The notes: generated by a model not told the origin, from the letters alone. Shown: positions 23,017 through 33,537, counted from the stretch's first letter. The stretch is DNA of 33,537 nucleotides from CAZEZY01 sp964516635 (GCA_964516635.1 CAZEZY010000007.1:1-33537); one strand, 5' to 3'. Program-made: numbers and translations.

Positions 23017-23672
23017 ACGCCCCCGCCATGCACCACATCCCCGGCCGCACCAAGGCCCTCCCCCCCCTGCGCGTCGGCATCGGTGGGCCCGTCGGCTCCG
23101 GCAAAACCACCCTGCTCGAAATGCTCTGCAAGGCCATGCGCGAGCGTTACGATCTGGTTGCCATCACCAACGACATCTACACCAAGGAAGACCAGCGCCT
23201 GCTCACGGTCAGCGGCGCGCTGCCGCCTGAGCGCATCATGGGCGTGGAGACAGGTGGTTGCCCGCACACCGCCATCCGCGAAGACTGCTCCATCAACCTC
23301 GAAGCCATCGATCGCATGCTGGCCGATTTTCCCAATGCCGACGTGGTGTTCGTGGAAAGCGGGGGCGACAACCTGGCCGCCACCTTCAGCCCCGAACTGA
23401 GCGACCTCACCATTTACGTGATCGACGTGGCCGCCGGCGAGAAGATCCCCCGCAAGGGCGGCCCCGGCATCACCAAGAGCGATCTGTTCGTCATCAACAA
23501 GACCGACCTGGCGCCGCACGTGGGCGCCAATCTCGACGTGATGGCCGCCGACACCGCCCGCATGCGCCCGGACCCCGAGCGCCGCCCCTGGGTGATGACC
23601 AACCTCAAGACGCAGGAAGGCCTCACCGAGGTGATCCGCTTCATCGAGCGGCGCGGCATGCTGGTGGCCTGA
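23013..23672 (+). CDS. ureG: Urease accessory GTPase UreG
   Basis: SIMIBI-class GTPase of 219 aa that drives nickel insertion. P-loop GPVGSGKT is at residues 25-32, the nickel-binding Cys83-Pro84-His85 motif is present, and the guanine-specificity NKTD lies near residue 165. The N-terminus has two His (HH at 7-8) but no long His-rich extension. ATGA overlap with ureF. Its last 32 bases overlap, antisense, the end of the glycerate kinase gene. Confidence 0.97.
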   Translation: MNAPAMHHIPGRTKALPPLRVGIGGPVGSGKTTLLEMLCKAMRERYDLVAITNDIYTKEDQRLLTVSGALPPERIMGVETGGCPHTAIREDCSINLEAIDRMLADFPNADVVFVESGGDNLAATFSPELSDLTIYVIDVAAGEKIPRKGGPGITKSDLFVINKTDLAPHVGANLDVMAADTARMRPDPERRPWVMTNLKTQEGLTEVIRFIERRGMLVA

Positions 23673-24951
23673 TCAGGATCGCGCGGAAGTCATTCACGTT
23701 GGTCAGCGTCGGTCCGGTCACCACCGACGCCCCCAGCGCCTCGAAAAACCCATGGCCGTTGTTGTCAGCCAGCGCGTCAGCCAGGCGCAAGCCCTTCGCC
23801 CAGGCGTTGGCGATCGTGTCGGGTCCCATGTGAGCACCGGCGATGTCCTCCATGCCATCGACCCCATCGGTGTCCCCCATCAGGGCGTGAATGCGCGGGT
23901 GCCCGTTGGTGGTCATCAGGAAAGACAAGAGACACTCCACATTTCGCCCTCCCCTGCCCTGTCCCTTGACCGTCACCGTGGTTTCGCCACCTGACAACAG
24001 CACACAAGGGGCAGCGAAAGGCTGGTCCCGCTCGGCCACCTGCAAGGCCATGCCTGCCAGCACCTTGCCCACGTCCTTCGCCTCGCCTTCGATGGCATCA
24101 CCGAGAATATGCGCGGCATAACCGGCTTCGCGCGCCAACACAGCGGCCGCCTCCAGCGCCATCTGGGGCGTGGCCACCATGCGGACCTCCGCACGCATCA
24201 GCCTGGGGTCGCCGGGCTTGACCGACTCGCCCAGTCCACTCTCCAGCACACCCAGCACCGACGCTGGCACGTCAATGCCATGACGTTGCAGAATGGCCAA
24301 TGCATCGGCGCACGTTGTCGGGTCGCCGACGGTAGGACCCGAAGCAATGTCCATGGGCTGATCGCCCGGCACATCCGAGAGCAGCAAGGTGATCACACGC
24401 GCCGGATGGCAGGCGGCAGCAAGTCGCCCGCCCTTGATGGCCGACAGATGCCGGCGCACCACGTTCATTTCACGGATCGTGGCCCCGCTGGCCAGCAACG
24501 CCCGATTCACGGCCTGTTTGTCGGCCAGCGACACCCCCCCGATCGGCAAGGGCAACAGCGCCGATCCGCCACCGGAGATCAGACACAGGACGACATCTTC
24601 CTCGCTGAGATCCTGCACCATGGCCATGATGCGGCGGGCAGCCAGCAGACCTGCCTCATCGGGTACAGGATGGGCCGCCTCCACGATATCGATACGACTG
24701 CACGGCACCGCATACCCATAACGGGTGACCACCAGTCCAGACAGGCGATCAGCCGGCCCTTGCCAATGGTCCTCCACCGCACGCGCCATGGCCGCAGAGG
24801 CCTTGCCGGCCCCGATCACCAGCAAGCGGCCTTTGCCCAGTTCGTCAGGCGTCGGCAGATGAGGTGGCACGCAACGTTCGGGCTGAGCCGAGGCCACGGC
24901 GGCATCAAACAATCGACGAAGCAAGGAATCGGGAGCGATGGCTGTGGTCAT
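23641..24951 (-). CDS. Glycerate 2-kinase (MOFRL family)
   Basis: Cytosolic kinase of 436 aa converting D-glycerate to 2-phosphoglycerate. Family marks are GKASAAMARA (about 55-64), SGGGSALLPLP (about 120), VVRRHLSAIKGGRLA, LLSDVPGDQ, and a C-terminal MOFRL domain with LLSGGETTVTVKG and GDTDGVDG. The family is also named GckA or TtuD, so I give no symbol. ATG 24951 has a weak GAAAG upstream; an extension to 25032 lacks family support. It points away from pilD and ends inside the ureG coding region. Glyoxylate from purine breakdown can enter metabolism via glycerate, so its place next to urease may not be accidental (inference). Confidence 0.92.
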   Translation of the reverse strand: MTTAIAPDSLLRRLFDAAVASAQPERCVPPHLPTPDELGKGRLLVIGAGKASAAMARAVEDHWQGPADRLSGLVVTRYGYAVPCSRIDIVEAAHPVPDEAGLLAARRIMAMVQDLSEEDVVLCLISGGGSALLPLPIGGVSLADKQAVNRALLASGATIREMNVVRRHLSAIKGGRLAAACHPARVITLLLSDVPGDQPMDIASGPTVGDPTTCADALAILQRHGIDVPASVLGVLESGLGESVKPGDPRLMRAEVRMVATPQMALEAAAVLAREAGYAAHILGDAIEGEAKDVGKVLAGMALQVAERDQPFAAPCVLLSGGETTVTVKGQGRGGRNVECLLSFLMTTNGHPRIHALMGDTDGVDGMEDIAGAHMGPDTIANAWAKGLRLADALADNNGHGFFEALGASVVTGPTLTNVNDFRAILIRPPACRAAR

Positions 24952-25052
24952 GCAAGGCTTTCTTCTTCGACCAGACTGTAACGCGCCTGCGCAACACCTG
25001 ATTACACTGCTGGCTGGATCTGCACTCACCATTCACCCCTAGACTTCCCTTC

Positions 25053-25898
25053 ATGGAACTCCTCGCCAGCCCTCTGGGCATCGCCATCGCCGGGCTTTTC
25101 GGCCTGCTCTTCGGCAGTTTCCTCAACGTGGTCATCCACCGCCTCCCCCTGATGATGGAGCGGCGCTGGGCCGCCGAATGCGCCGAAATGACAGGCCAAC
25201 CGCTGCCCGAGCAGCCGCCACTGAACCTGCTGCACCCCCGTTCGCGCTGCCATTCGTGCGGCGCCGGCATCACGTGGTACCAGAATGTGCCGGTCGTCAG
25301 CTACGTGCTGCTGCGCGGCAGGTGCAACGCCTGTGGCGTGCCCATCGGCATGCGCTACCCGCTGGTGGAGCTGCTCACCGGCGCCCTGTTCGCCTGGGTG
25401 TTTGCCCAGCACGGGGCCACGTGGGCCACGCTGGCCTGGTTCGGCTTCGTGGCGGCCATCATCGCCCTGACCTTCATCGACTGGGACACGACCCTGCTGC
25501 CCGACGACATCACCCTGCCCCTGGTCTGGGCAGGACTCATCGTCGCCTCATGGGGTGGCAGCGATGTGACGCTGACCGACGCCCTGTGGGGTGCGGTGGG
25601 CGGCTACCTGTCACTCTGGTTGGTGTACTGGGCCTTCAAGCTCCTGACCGGCAAGGAGGGCATGGGCTATGGCGACTTCAAACTCTTTGCGGCACTGGGG
25701 GCCTGGTTCGGCTGGCAGGCCCTCATTCCCATCATCCTGATGGCTTCGGTGATCGGTGCGGTGGTGGGCATTGCCTTGAAGTTCACCAGTGGCCTGCGTG
25801 AAGGGGGCTACATTCCCTTTGGCCCCTTCCTGGCCTTGGGTGGACTGGCTGCCTTGCTGTTCGGTCATTCACAGCTGCTGGGCTGGATAGGCCTGTGA
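25053..25898 (+). CDS. pilD: Type IV prepilin peptidase/N-methyltransferase PilD
   Basis: Inner-membrane aspartic protease of 281 aa that cleaves and N-methylates type IV prepilins and type II secretion pseudopilins. FGSFLNVVIHRLP is at residues 20-32. Zinc pairs Cys66/Cys69 and Cys91/Cys94 lie in the cytoplasmic N-terminal domain. The catalytic aspartates are Asp143 (IDWDT) and Asp208 in GYGD. About eight membrane helices. No Shine-Dalgarno precedes the ATG; a -10-like TAGACT ends 7 nt upstream. GTGA overlap with coaE. Confidence 0.95.
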   Translation: MELLASPLGIAIAGLFGLLFGSFLNVVIHRLPLMMERRWAAECAEMTGQPLPEQPPLNLLHPRSRCHSCGAGITWYQNVPVVSYVLLRGRCNACGVPIGMRYPLVELLTGALFAWVFAQHGATWATLAWFGFVAAIIALTFIDWDTTLLPDDITLPLVWAGLIVASWGGSDVTLTDALWGAVGGYLSLWLVYWAFKLLTGKEGMGYGDFKLFAALGAWFGWQALIPIILMASVIGAVVGIALKFTSGLREGGYIPFGPFLALGGLAALLFGHSQLLGWIGL

Positions 25899-26515
25899 CG
25901 CTGCCTGATCATCCTGTCCGCATCGGCTTGACCGGTGGCATCGGCAGCGGCAAAAGCACCGTGGGTCGCCTCCTGGTTCAGCTCGGCACCACGCTGGTGG
26001 ATGCCGATGCCATTTCCAGGGCGTGTACCGCCAGCGGTGGGGCGGCCATTGAGCCGATCCGCCAGGCCTTTGGCGATGACGTGATCACCCCCAGCGGCGA
26101 ACTCGACCGGGACCGAATGCGCGAACGGGTCTTCCAGGACCCGGCCGCTCGCCAGCGACTGGAGGCCATCGTGCATCCGCTGGTGCGAGCCGAAATCGAA
26201 CGTCGGTGTCGGGAAGCGTCCACCGATTGCGTGGTACTGGACATCCCTCTGCTCGTGGAGTCAGCCAGCTGGCGCGATCGCATTCACACGCTCTGGGTGG
26301 TTGACTGCCTGCCAGCCACTCAGGTCCAACGCGTGATGGACCGCAATGGCTGGCCACGCGAGCAGGTCGAAGCGGTGCTGTCGGCACAGGCCAGTCGGGA
26401 ACAGCGCCTGGCCGTTGCCGACACCATCATCGACAACGATCAAACCTCCCTGATACAACTGGAAACGCAGGTTCGCCGTGCCTATGCGGCGATGCGACAA
26501 AGATTCGGGCTATGA
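25895..26515 (+). CDS. coaE: Dephospho-CoA kinase CoaE
   Basis: Last step of coenzyme A synthesis: phosphorylates dephospho-CoA. 206 aa. P-loop GLTGGIGSGKST at residues 11-22, the DAD motif following it, and the lid region with VFQDPAARQRLEAIVHPLV are typical. The start codon is GTG, overlapping the pilD stop by four bases (GTGA), so translation is likely coupled. The pilD-coaE-zapD-yacG order is common in proteobacteria. Confidence 0.96.
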   Translation: MTLPDHPVRIGLTGGIGSGKSTVGRLLVQLGTTLVDADAISRACTASGGAAIEPIRQAFGDDVITPSGELDRDRMRERVFQDPAARQRLEAIVHPLVRAEIERRCREASTDCVVLDIPLLVESASWRDRIHTLWVVDCLPATQVQRVMDRNGWPREQVEAVLSAQASREQRLAVADTIIDNDQTSLIQLETQVRRAYAAMRQRFGL

Positions 26516-26522
26516 TCCCATC

Positions 26523-27281
26523 GTGATCCTGTACGAATACCCGTTCAACGAACGCACCCGCACCTACCTCCGCCTGGAGCACCTGTTTCGCCGCCTGGCG
26601 GAACTGGTCTCTCGTACCCACCCTCTCGACCACCATTTCGCCATCCAGACGATCTTCGAGATCATGGATGTGGGCGCTCGCTCCGACCTCAAAACCGAAA
26701 TCCTCAAAGACCTCGACCGGCACAAGCAGCTGTACAACAGCTACCGAGGCAATCCAGCCATTTCCGAAGCCGCTCTCGATCAGTTCATTGCCCGACTGGA
26801 CGCCTGCTTCAACGCCTTGCACGAAGAAGCCGGCAAAGTCGGGCATGCGCTCATGGACAACGAGTGGCTGATGTCGGTGCGCAGCCGCATCACCATTCCT
26901 GGCGGAACCTGCGAGTTTGATCTGCCGGCCTACCACGACTGGCAGCATCGCCCGGCAGAGCAACGCCAGCAGGAACTGGTCGGCTGGACACAGCAACTGG
27001 CCGGACTGGCAGAACCCGTCCAGTTGCTGATGGCCCTGTTGCGTGAAAACGGCCTCCCGCAGAAGGTCATCGCACAGAATGGCCAGTATCAGCAGAACCT
27101 GCCGCAGGGAAAAACCTACCAGCTCTTGCGATTCTGGCTGGATCCCGATCGGCAGTTGATCCCCGAGATCAGCGGTAACCGGCTGATGTTTTCGGTCAGG
27201 CTCATGCAGCGAGGACCAGACGGCCGTCTCTCACTGGCCAGCGAGCAGAACGCGGAACTCGAGGTCACGCTCTGCGCATGA
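26523..27281 (+). CDS. zapD: Cell division protein ZapD
   Basis: Cytosolic FtsZ-bundling protein of 252 aa. It begins MILYEYPFNERTRTYLRLEHLF, the usual family start, here with GTG as the first codon, 7 nt after coaE. The N-terminal helical domain contains LKDLDRHKQLYNSY and DNEWLMSVRSRITIPGG links to the C-terminal beta domain. No Shine-Dalgarno is visible. TATGAT (26511-26516), overlapping the coaE stop, sits exactly 6 nt before the GTG. It overlaps yacG by 4 nt. Confidence 0.95.
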   Translation: MILYEYPFNERTRTYLRLEHLFRRLAELVSRTHPLDHHFAIQTIFEIMDVGARSDLKTEILKDLDRHKQLYNSYRGNPAISEAALDQFIARLDACFNALHEEAGKVGHALMDNEWLMSVRSRITIPGGTCEFDLPAYHDWQHRPAEQRQQELVGWTQQLAGLAEPVQLLMALLRENGLPQKVIAQNGQYQQNLPQGKTYQLLRFWLDPDRQLIPEISGNRLMFSVRLMQRGPDGRLSLASEQNAELEVTLCA

Positions 27282-27487
27282 GCCAGAACGCCGCCTTCAA
27301 ACCCACCACGGTGCCGTGCCCTGCGTGCGGCGGGCCCAGCCGTTACGCACCGGACAACCGTTTCCGTCCGTTCTGCTCCGAACGCTGCAAGCAGATCGAT
27401 CTGGGCGCCTGGGCCACCGAAAGCTTTCGCGTGCCCACCAGCCCACCGCTCGACCCGGCGGGCCCGGAAGCCTCCTGGAAACACTGA
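27278..27487 (+). CDS. yacG: DNA gyrase inhibitor / zinc-binding protein YacG
   Basis: Zinc protein of 69 aa, family length. Four Cys ligands: Cys14/Cys17 (CPACG) and Cys33/Cys37 (FCSERC), then the IDLGAWATESFRVP block. In E. coli, YacG binds GyrB and inhibits gyrase. ATGA overlap with zapD. It is the last gene of the pilD group and converges with mutT over a 13-nt gap holding a small hairpin. Confidence 0.95.
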   Translation: MSQNAAFKPTTVPCPACGGPSRYAPDNRFRPFCSERCKQIDLGAWATESFRVPTSPPLDPAGPEASWKH

Positions 27488-27501
27488 ACCGGCTTGCCGG
27501 T
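27488..27501. terminator. Small hairpin between convergent yacG and mutT
   Basis: ACCGGC-TT-GCCGGT forms a short perfect dyad right after the yacG stop and touching the mutT stop. On the minus strand a T-containing stretch (TTCAGTGTTT) follows, on the plus strand there is no T-run. A weak two-way terminator at best. Confidence 0.3.
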
Positions 27502-27962
27502 CAGTCGGTCCGCTCTTCCGCCAGCCAATCCAGCACCGGTACCGTACCGGGCAACACGGGCGTCACCGTCACGGGCAGTGTCTGCCAGGCAAACGCCTGG
27601 CCTTCGTGCATCTGCATCATGCCCGACCAGGCATACACCTTGCAGAAATGCAGACGAACGAGCGCGTGCGGATAGTCCACCAGCTTCTCACGCCAGGGCT
27701 GTACCTCACCCACCGTGACCCCGATCTCTTCCTGCAGTTCACGCCGCAAGGCATCGACCACGCCTTCGCCAGCTTCCACCTTGCCACCCGGGAATTCCCA
27801 ATAACCGGCATACACCTTGCCCGGTGGGCGGCTGGTCAGCAAAAAACGGCCTTCAGCGTCGATCAGCACCCCGACCGCCACATCGGTCACCGACCGGTCA
27901 GAGCCGCCTTCACGCGGGCGGTCGCCATCGGCCACCAGCACCGGGCTCACGGTTTGAGTCAT
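27501..27962 (-). CDS. mutT: Nudix hydrolase, MutT-like 8-oxo-dGTP diphosphatase
   Basis: 153-aa Nudix protein with a complete box, Gly60-x5-Glu66-x7-Arg74-Glu75-x2-Glu78-Glu79-x-Gly81, and the preceding RPPGKVYAGYWEFPGG typical of MutT. Expected role: cleaning oxidised dGTP from the nucleotide pool. ATG 27962 overlaps the ATPase stop (ATGA). About 24 residues precede the conserved VTDVAVGVLI, so a later start is possible. Confidence 0.88.
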   Translation of the reverse strand: MTQTVSPVLVADGDRPREGGSDRSVTDVAVGVLIDAEGRFLLTSRPPGKVYAGYWEFPGGKVEAGEGVVDALRRELQEEIGVTVGEVQPWREKLVDYPHALVRLHFCKVYAWSGMMQMHEGQAFAWQTLPVTVTPVLPGTVPVLDWLAEERTD

Positions 27963-28822
27963 CGATTGCCCACGTAGTCGCGGGCAAACTGGTAGGCCAC
28001 ACGCCCACTCCGCGAGCCACGCTCCAGTGCCCACACCAGCGCCTTGGGGCGGGCCTGATCGAACTCTGTCGCGGGCACGCCGTAATGCCCCAGCCACTGG
28101 TTCACCACACTCAGGTATTCGTCCTGACTGAAGGGGTAGAAGCTCACCCACAGGCCAAAGCGCTCCGACAGGGAAATCTTCTCCTCCACGGCTTCGCCGG
28201 GGTGTACCTCGCCGTCCTCGGTATGGGTATAGGAGAGGTTTTCCTTCATGTATTCGGGCAACAGGTGACGCCGGTTGCTGGTCGCGTAGATCAGCACGTT
28301 GGGCGTGGCTGCCGCCACCGAACCATCCAGGATGGACTTGAGCGCCTTGTAGCCAGGCTCGCCGTCCTCGAAGCTCAGGTCGTCGCAAAACACGAGGAAC
28401 TTCTCGGGCCGGCCCGCCACCACGTCCACCATGTCGGGGAGGTCCACCAGATCGGTCTTGTCCACCTCGATCAGGCGCAGGCCCTGGCCCGAGTAGCTGT
28501 TGAGACAGGCCTTGATCAGTGAACTCTTGCCGGTGCCGCGTGCACCCGTCAGCAACACGTTGTTGGCGGGCAGCCCCTGGACGAAGTGGGCTGTGTTGCG
28601 CTGGATTTTCTCTTTCTGGTCGTCGATCTCGCACAAGTCTTCCAGCGCGATGGTCGACACATGTCGGACGGGCTCCAGGAGTCCGTGGCCCCCCCGCTTG
28701 CGATAGCGAAAGGCCACCGAGGCCGACCAGTCGGGCGCACCCAGCGGCTGCGGCAACACCGATTCAATGCGCTCGATCAGCGATTCGGCCCGCTGCAGCA
28801 GCCGCTCCAACGATTCGTTCAT
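27959..28822 (-). CDS. DUF815-family AAA ATPase
   Basis: Cytosolic ATP-binding protein of 287 aa with Walker A at residues 93-101 (GARGTGKSS), Walker B at about 141-152 (FLVFCDDLSFE) and a sensor-like YATSNRRHLLPEYM. This matches the DUF815 family, usually found next to argJ and mutT in betaproteobacteria; cellular function is unestablished. It overlaps argJ and mutT by 4 nt at each end, so secA-argJ-ATPase-mutT may form one transcript. Confidence 0.9.
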   Translation of the reverse strand: MNESLERLLQRAESLIERIESVLPQPLGAPDWSASVAFRYRKRGGHGLLEPVRHVSTIALEDLCEIDDQKEKIQRNTAHFVQGLPANNVLLTGARGTGKSSLIKACLNSYSGQGLRLIEVDKTDLVDLPDMVDVVAGRPEKFLVFCDDLSFEDGEPGYKALKSILDGSVAAATPNVLIYATSNRRHLLPEYMKENLSYTHTEDGEVHPGEAVEEKISLSERFGLWVSFYPFSQDEYLSVVNQWLGHYGVPATEFDQARPKALVWALERGSRSGRVAYQFARDYVGNR

Positions 28823-30048
28823 GAGCGGTAATCGGCGTTGATGGTCACGTAGTCGTGGCTGAAATCACAGGTCCAGACCGTGTCGGCCACCGGGCCGCGG
28901 TTCAGGCCCACGCGGATGGTGATTTCGCTCTGCTTCATCACGCGGGCACCATCCTCCTCGCGGTAAGCGGGGTGTCGACCACCCTGCGTCACCACATGCA
29001 CGTCATCCAGGTGCAACTCGATTTTCGTCTGATCCAGGTCGGTGATGCCGGCATAGCCCACGGCTGCCAGGATCCGGCCCAGATTGGGATCGCTGGCAAA
29101 AAAGGCGGTTTTCACCAGCGGCGAATGGGCAATGGCGTAGGCCACCTTCAGGCATTCGTCGGTGCTCTGGCCGCCCTCGACGCGCACCGTCATGAATTTC
29201 GTCGCACCCTCGCCGTCTCGCACGATGGCGTGAGCCAGCGTTTGCGCCACCTCGGCCATGGCGGCCTGGAGCGCCTGCCCTTCGGCACTGGACAGGTCGG
29301 TGATGGCCGGATGGGCCGCCTTGCGCGTGGCCACCACCACGAAAGAATCGTTGGTGGAGGTGTCACCGTCCACTGTCACGCGGTTGAACGACACATCGGC
29401 CAGTTGCCGGGCCAGCCCAGGCATCAAATCCGGTTCCACATTGGCATCGGTGGCCAGAAAACCCAGCATGGTCGCCATGTTGGGACGGATCATGCCAGCG
29501 CCCTTGGCAATGCCCGTGATGGTGATCGTCTGCCCACCGATCTGCACCTGCCGGCTGGCAGCCTTGGCAACGGTGTCGGTGGTCATGATGCCTTCGGCGG
29601 CCTTGAGCCAGTTCTCGGCACAGGCATCGGCCAGCGCAGCAGGCAGACCGGCCACAATACGGTCCACCGGCAAGGGCTCCATGATCACCCCCGTGGAAAA
29701 GGGCAGGATCTGCTCTGGCGCCACATTCAGATGACGCGCCAGGGCAATACAGGTGGTACGTGCATTCACCAGACCCGGGTCACCGGTCCCGGCGTTGGCA
29801 TTGCCGGTGTTGATCACCATCGCACGGATGGGGTGCCCTGCTGCCAGGTGATCCCGACACACCTGAACCGGTGCCGCGCAGTAGCGGTTCTGGGTGAACA
29901 CGCCCCCCACGGCAGCACCATCGTCGAGCAGAAACACCGTCAGGTCCTTGCGATTCGCTTTGCGCACGCCCGCTTCGGCCACGCCGATCGACACGCCCGC
30001 AACGGGCAACAGCGTTTCTGCCGCAGGGGCAATCCAGTTCACAGCCAT
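28819..30048 (-). CDS. argJ: Bifunctional ornithine acetyltransferase/N-acetylglutamate synthase ArgJ
   Basis: Arginine biosynthesis enzyme of 409 aa that recycles the acetyl group between N-acetylornithine and glutamate. The autoprocessing motif KGAGMIRPNMATML is present; cleavage before Thr193 yields alpha and beta chains and makes Thr the nucleophile. Other family blocks are VINTGNANAGTG and the C-terminal NADYRS. CGGAG six bases upstream supports ATG 30048. It lies 50 nt after secA with a 4-nt overlap into the ATPase. Confidence 0.96.
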   Translation of the reverse strand: MAVNWIAPAAETLLPVAGVSIGVAEAGVRKANRKDLTVFLLDDGAAVGGVFTQNRYCAAPVQVCRDHLAAGHPIRAMVINTGNANAGTGDPGLVNARTTCIALARHLNVAPEQILPFSTGVIMEPLPVDRIVAGLPAALADACAENWLKAAEGIMTTDTVAKAASRQVQIGGQTITITGIAKGAGMIRPNMATMLGFLATDANVEPDLMPGLARQLADVSFNRVTVDGDTSTNDSFVVVATRKAAHPAITDLSSAEGQALQAAMAEVAQTLAHAIVRDGEGATKFMTVRVEGGQSTDECLKVAYAIAHSPLVKTAFFASDPNLGRILAAVGYAGITDLDQTKIELHLDDVHVVTQGGRHPAYREEDGARVMKQSEITIRVGLNRGPVADTVWTCDFSHDYVTINADYRS

Positions 30049-30098
30049 GGCTGACTCCGGTAGATGTTCAACAACAGGTCAAGGTTCGTATCGCGCGT

Positions 30099-32861
<2,763 letters not shown>

Positions 32862-33008
32862 AGAAACAGACTCAACCCGCAACCACGGATTGCGGGAGAA
32901 AAATTCGGTACCTGCCTGGAAACACGCCAGGCCGTTGCGGGCGAACATCGCCAGAATCTGTCATTTTAGCCGTGCGCGGGCAGGCACCTCTGACGCCATA
33001 ATGCTCTC

Positions 33009-33296
33009 ATGATTCCTCTGAATCAGGCCGTACAGGCCTCCCCCGTCCTCTCCGGTATCACACAGCGCATTCAGCAATCCCAACAGATGCTGGCCACCAT
33101 CCTGCCTCTGCTGCCTGCCGCCCTGCGACAGCAGGTCTGGGCAGGACCTCTGGACGGAACCAGCTGGTGCCTTTTTGTGGGCAACCCCGCAGTAGGGACC
33201 AAACTGAGACAACTCAGCCCGACGCTGCTGGCCGCGTTGCGACAGTCGGGCATGGGGGTGGAGCAATTGCGCCTCAAGGTCCGGACCCGCTTCTGA
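33009..33296 (+). CDS. DUF721/DciA-like protein
   Basis: Small protein of 95 aa resembling the DUF721/DciA group, whose better-known members help load the replicative helicase. The core LPAALRQQVWAGPLDGTSWCLFVGNPAVGTKLRQL region shows the family's pattern of a helix leading to a short sheet. It sits divergently next to secA, as DUF721 genes often do. No Shine-Dalgarno precedes the ATG; CATAAT (32997-33002) ends exactly 6 nt before it. A role at the replication fork is family-based inference. Confidence 0.7.
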   Translation: MIPLNQAVQASPVLSGITQRIQQSQQMLATILPLLPAALRQQVWAGPLDGTSWCLFVGNPAVGTKLRQLSPTLLAALRQSGMGVEQLRLKVRTRF

Positions 33297-33428
33297 CCAT
33301 CGTGTCGGCCACCTGGCCGAAAAGGCACGCAGATGATCTGCGACATGGTCCGAATACCCGCAGGCGAGGTTTTGCAGCGCGCCATTCAAAGCCAACATCA
33401 TGTGGCATTCGGCGAATGTAGGGATCCT

Positions 33429-33466
33429 GAAAGCAAAAGGCGTTCGTCTGTTCAGACGAACGCCTT
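33429..33466 (-). terminator. Rho-independent terminator of the tRNA-Thr transcript
   Basis: A perfect stem of 13-14 bp (arms 33437-33450 and 33453-33466, AAGGCGTTCGTCTG and its complement) is followed on the minus strand by TTTTGCTTTC (33438-33429). It begins 8 nt after the tRNA 3' end, so it ends the tRNA transcript. The A-rich side also offers weak ability to stop plus-strand reads. Confidence 0.92.
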
Positions 33467-33473
33467 CGAGGAG

Positions 33474-33537
33474 TGGTGCCGGTTGTCGGATTCGAACTGA
33501 CGACCTACCGCTTACAAGGCGGTTGCTCTACCAACTG
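33474..33537 (-). tRNA. tRNA-Thr(UGU), 5' end beyond the window
   Basis: On the minus strand the last 64 nt of a tRNA are present. Anticodon stem ACCGC/GCGGT encloses loop CTTGTAA, giving anticodon TGT (Thr, ACA codons). The T-loop reads TTCGAAT, and the 3' end GGCACCA shows an encoded CCA at 33476-33474. About 12 nt of the acceptor and D-arm lie past the right edge. Confidence 0.93.

Noticed and set aside
33309..33325. CGGCCA-CC-TGGCCG dyad after the DciA-like gene
   Set aside because: Followed by AAAA, not T; orientation does not suit termination of the plus-strand gene.

Overview
The window is dense, GC-rich bacterial chromosome with short gaps, many 1-4 nt gene overlaps and no mobile elements. 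Gene content and order (pilD-coaE-zapD-yacG-mutT-DUF815 ATPase-argJ-secA; a complete UrtABCDE urea transporter; a small His-rich gene between ureA and ureB) point to a betaproteobacterium of the order Burkholderiales, probably Comamonadaceae. That assignment is inference from protein families and synteny; no database was searched.

Layout. (1) 1-1626, + strand: the tail of an ABC ATPase, its SsuC/TauC-like permease and a zinc nucleobase/nucleoside deaminase. (2) 1698-7933, + strand: a signalling unit made of a lipoprotein solute-binding protein, a 1293-residue hybrid histidine kinase (periplasmic sensor, HAMP, two PAS, kinase, two receivers, HPt) and a REC/HD-GYP cyclic-di-GMP phosphodiesterase. 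(3) 7952-23672: a urea module. ureD follows the HD-GYP gene on the + strand. A minus-strand block then carries, in transcription order, a transporter-kinase fusion (NCS1 permease, Cys-rich linker, kinase, receiver), its LuxR-type response regulator and urtABCDE. Divergent from this block is ureA-(small His-rich protein)-ureB-ureC-ureE-ureF-ureG. (4) 23641-24951, minus: glycerate 2-kinase. (5) 25053-27487, +: pilD, coaE, zapD, yacG. (6) 27501-32861, minus: mutT, a DUF815 ATPase, argJ, secA. (7) 33009-33537: a DciA-like gene, a Rho-independent terminator and the 3' part of tRNA-Thr(UGU).

How the parts may work together. UrtABCDE imports urea, UreABC hydrolyses it to ammonia and CO2, and UreDEFG load nickel. 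Upstream, nucleobase uptake and deamination could feed purine breakdown, which can end in urea. Two sensory systems border the urea genes and both use transport-type proteins as sensors: a binding protein beside a kinase, and an NCS1 permease fused to a kinase. The 78-bp gap between the fusion-kinase gene and ureA holds two back-to-back sigma-54 promoter matches (11/12 and 10/12 to the consensus), each placing the predicted transcript start about one base before the start codon, which suggests nitrogen control of both units. A 7-bp-arm dyad lies about 43 bp upstream of the predicted urtA transcript start and is a candidate site for the LuxR-type regulator.

No intergenic stretch exceeds 300 bases. 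The longest, 6563-6835, holds no convincing gene, only a weak promoter candidate. The bases at 33297-33428 are also unassigned.
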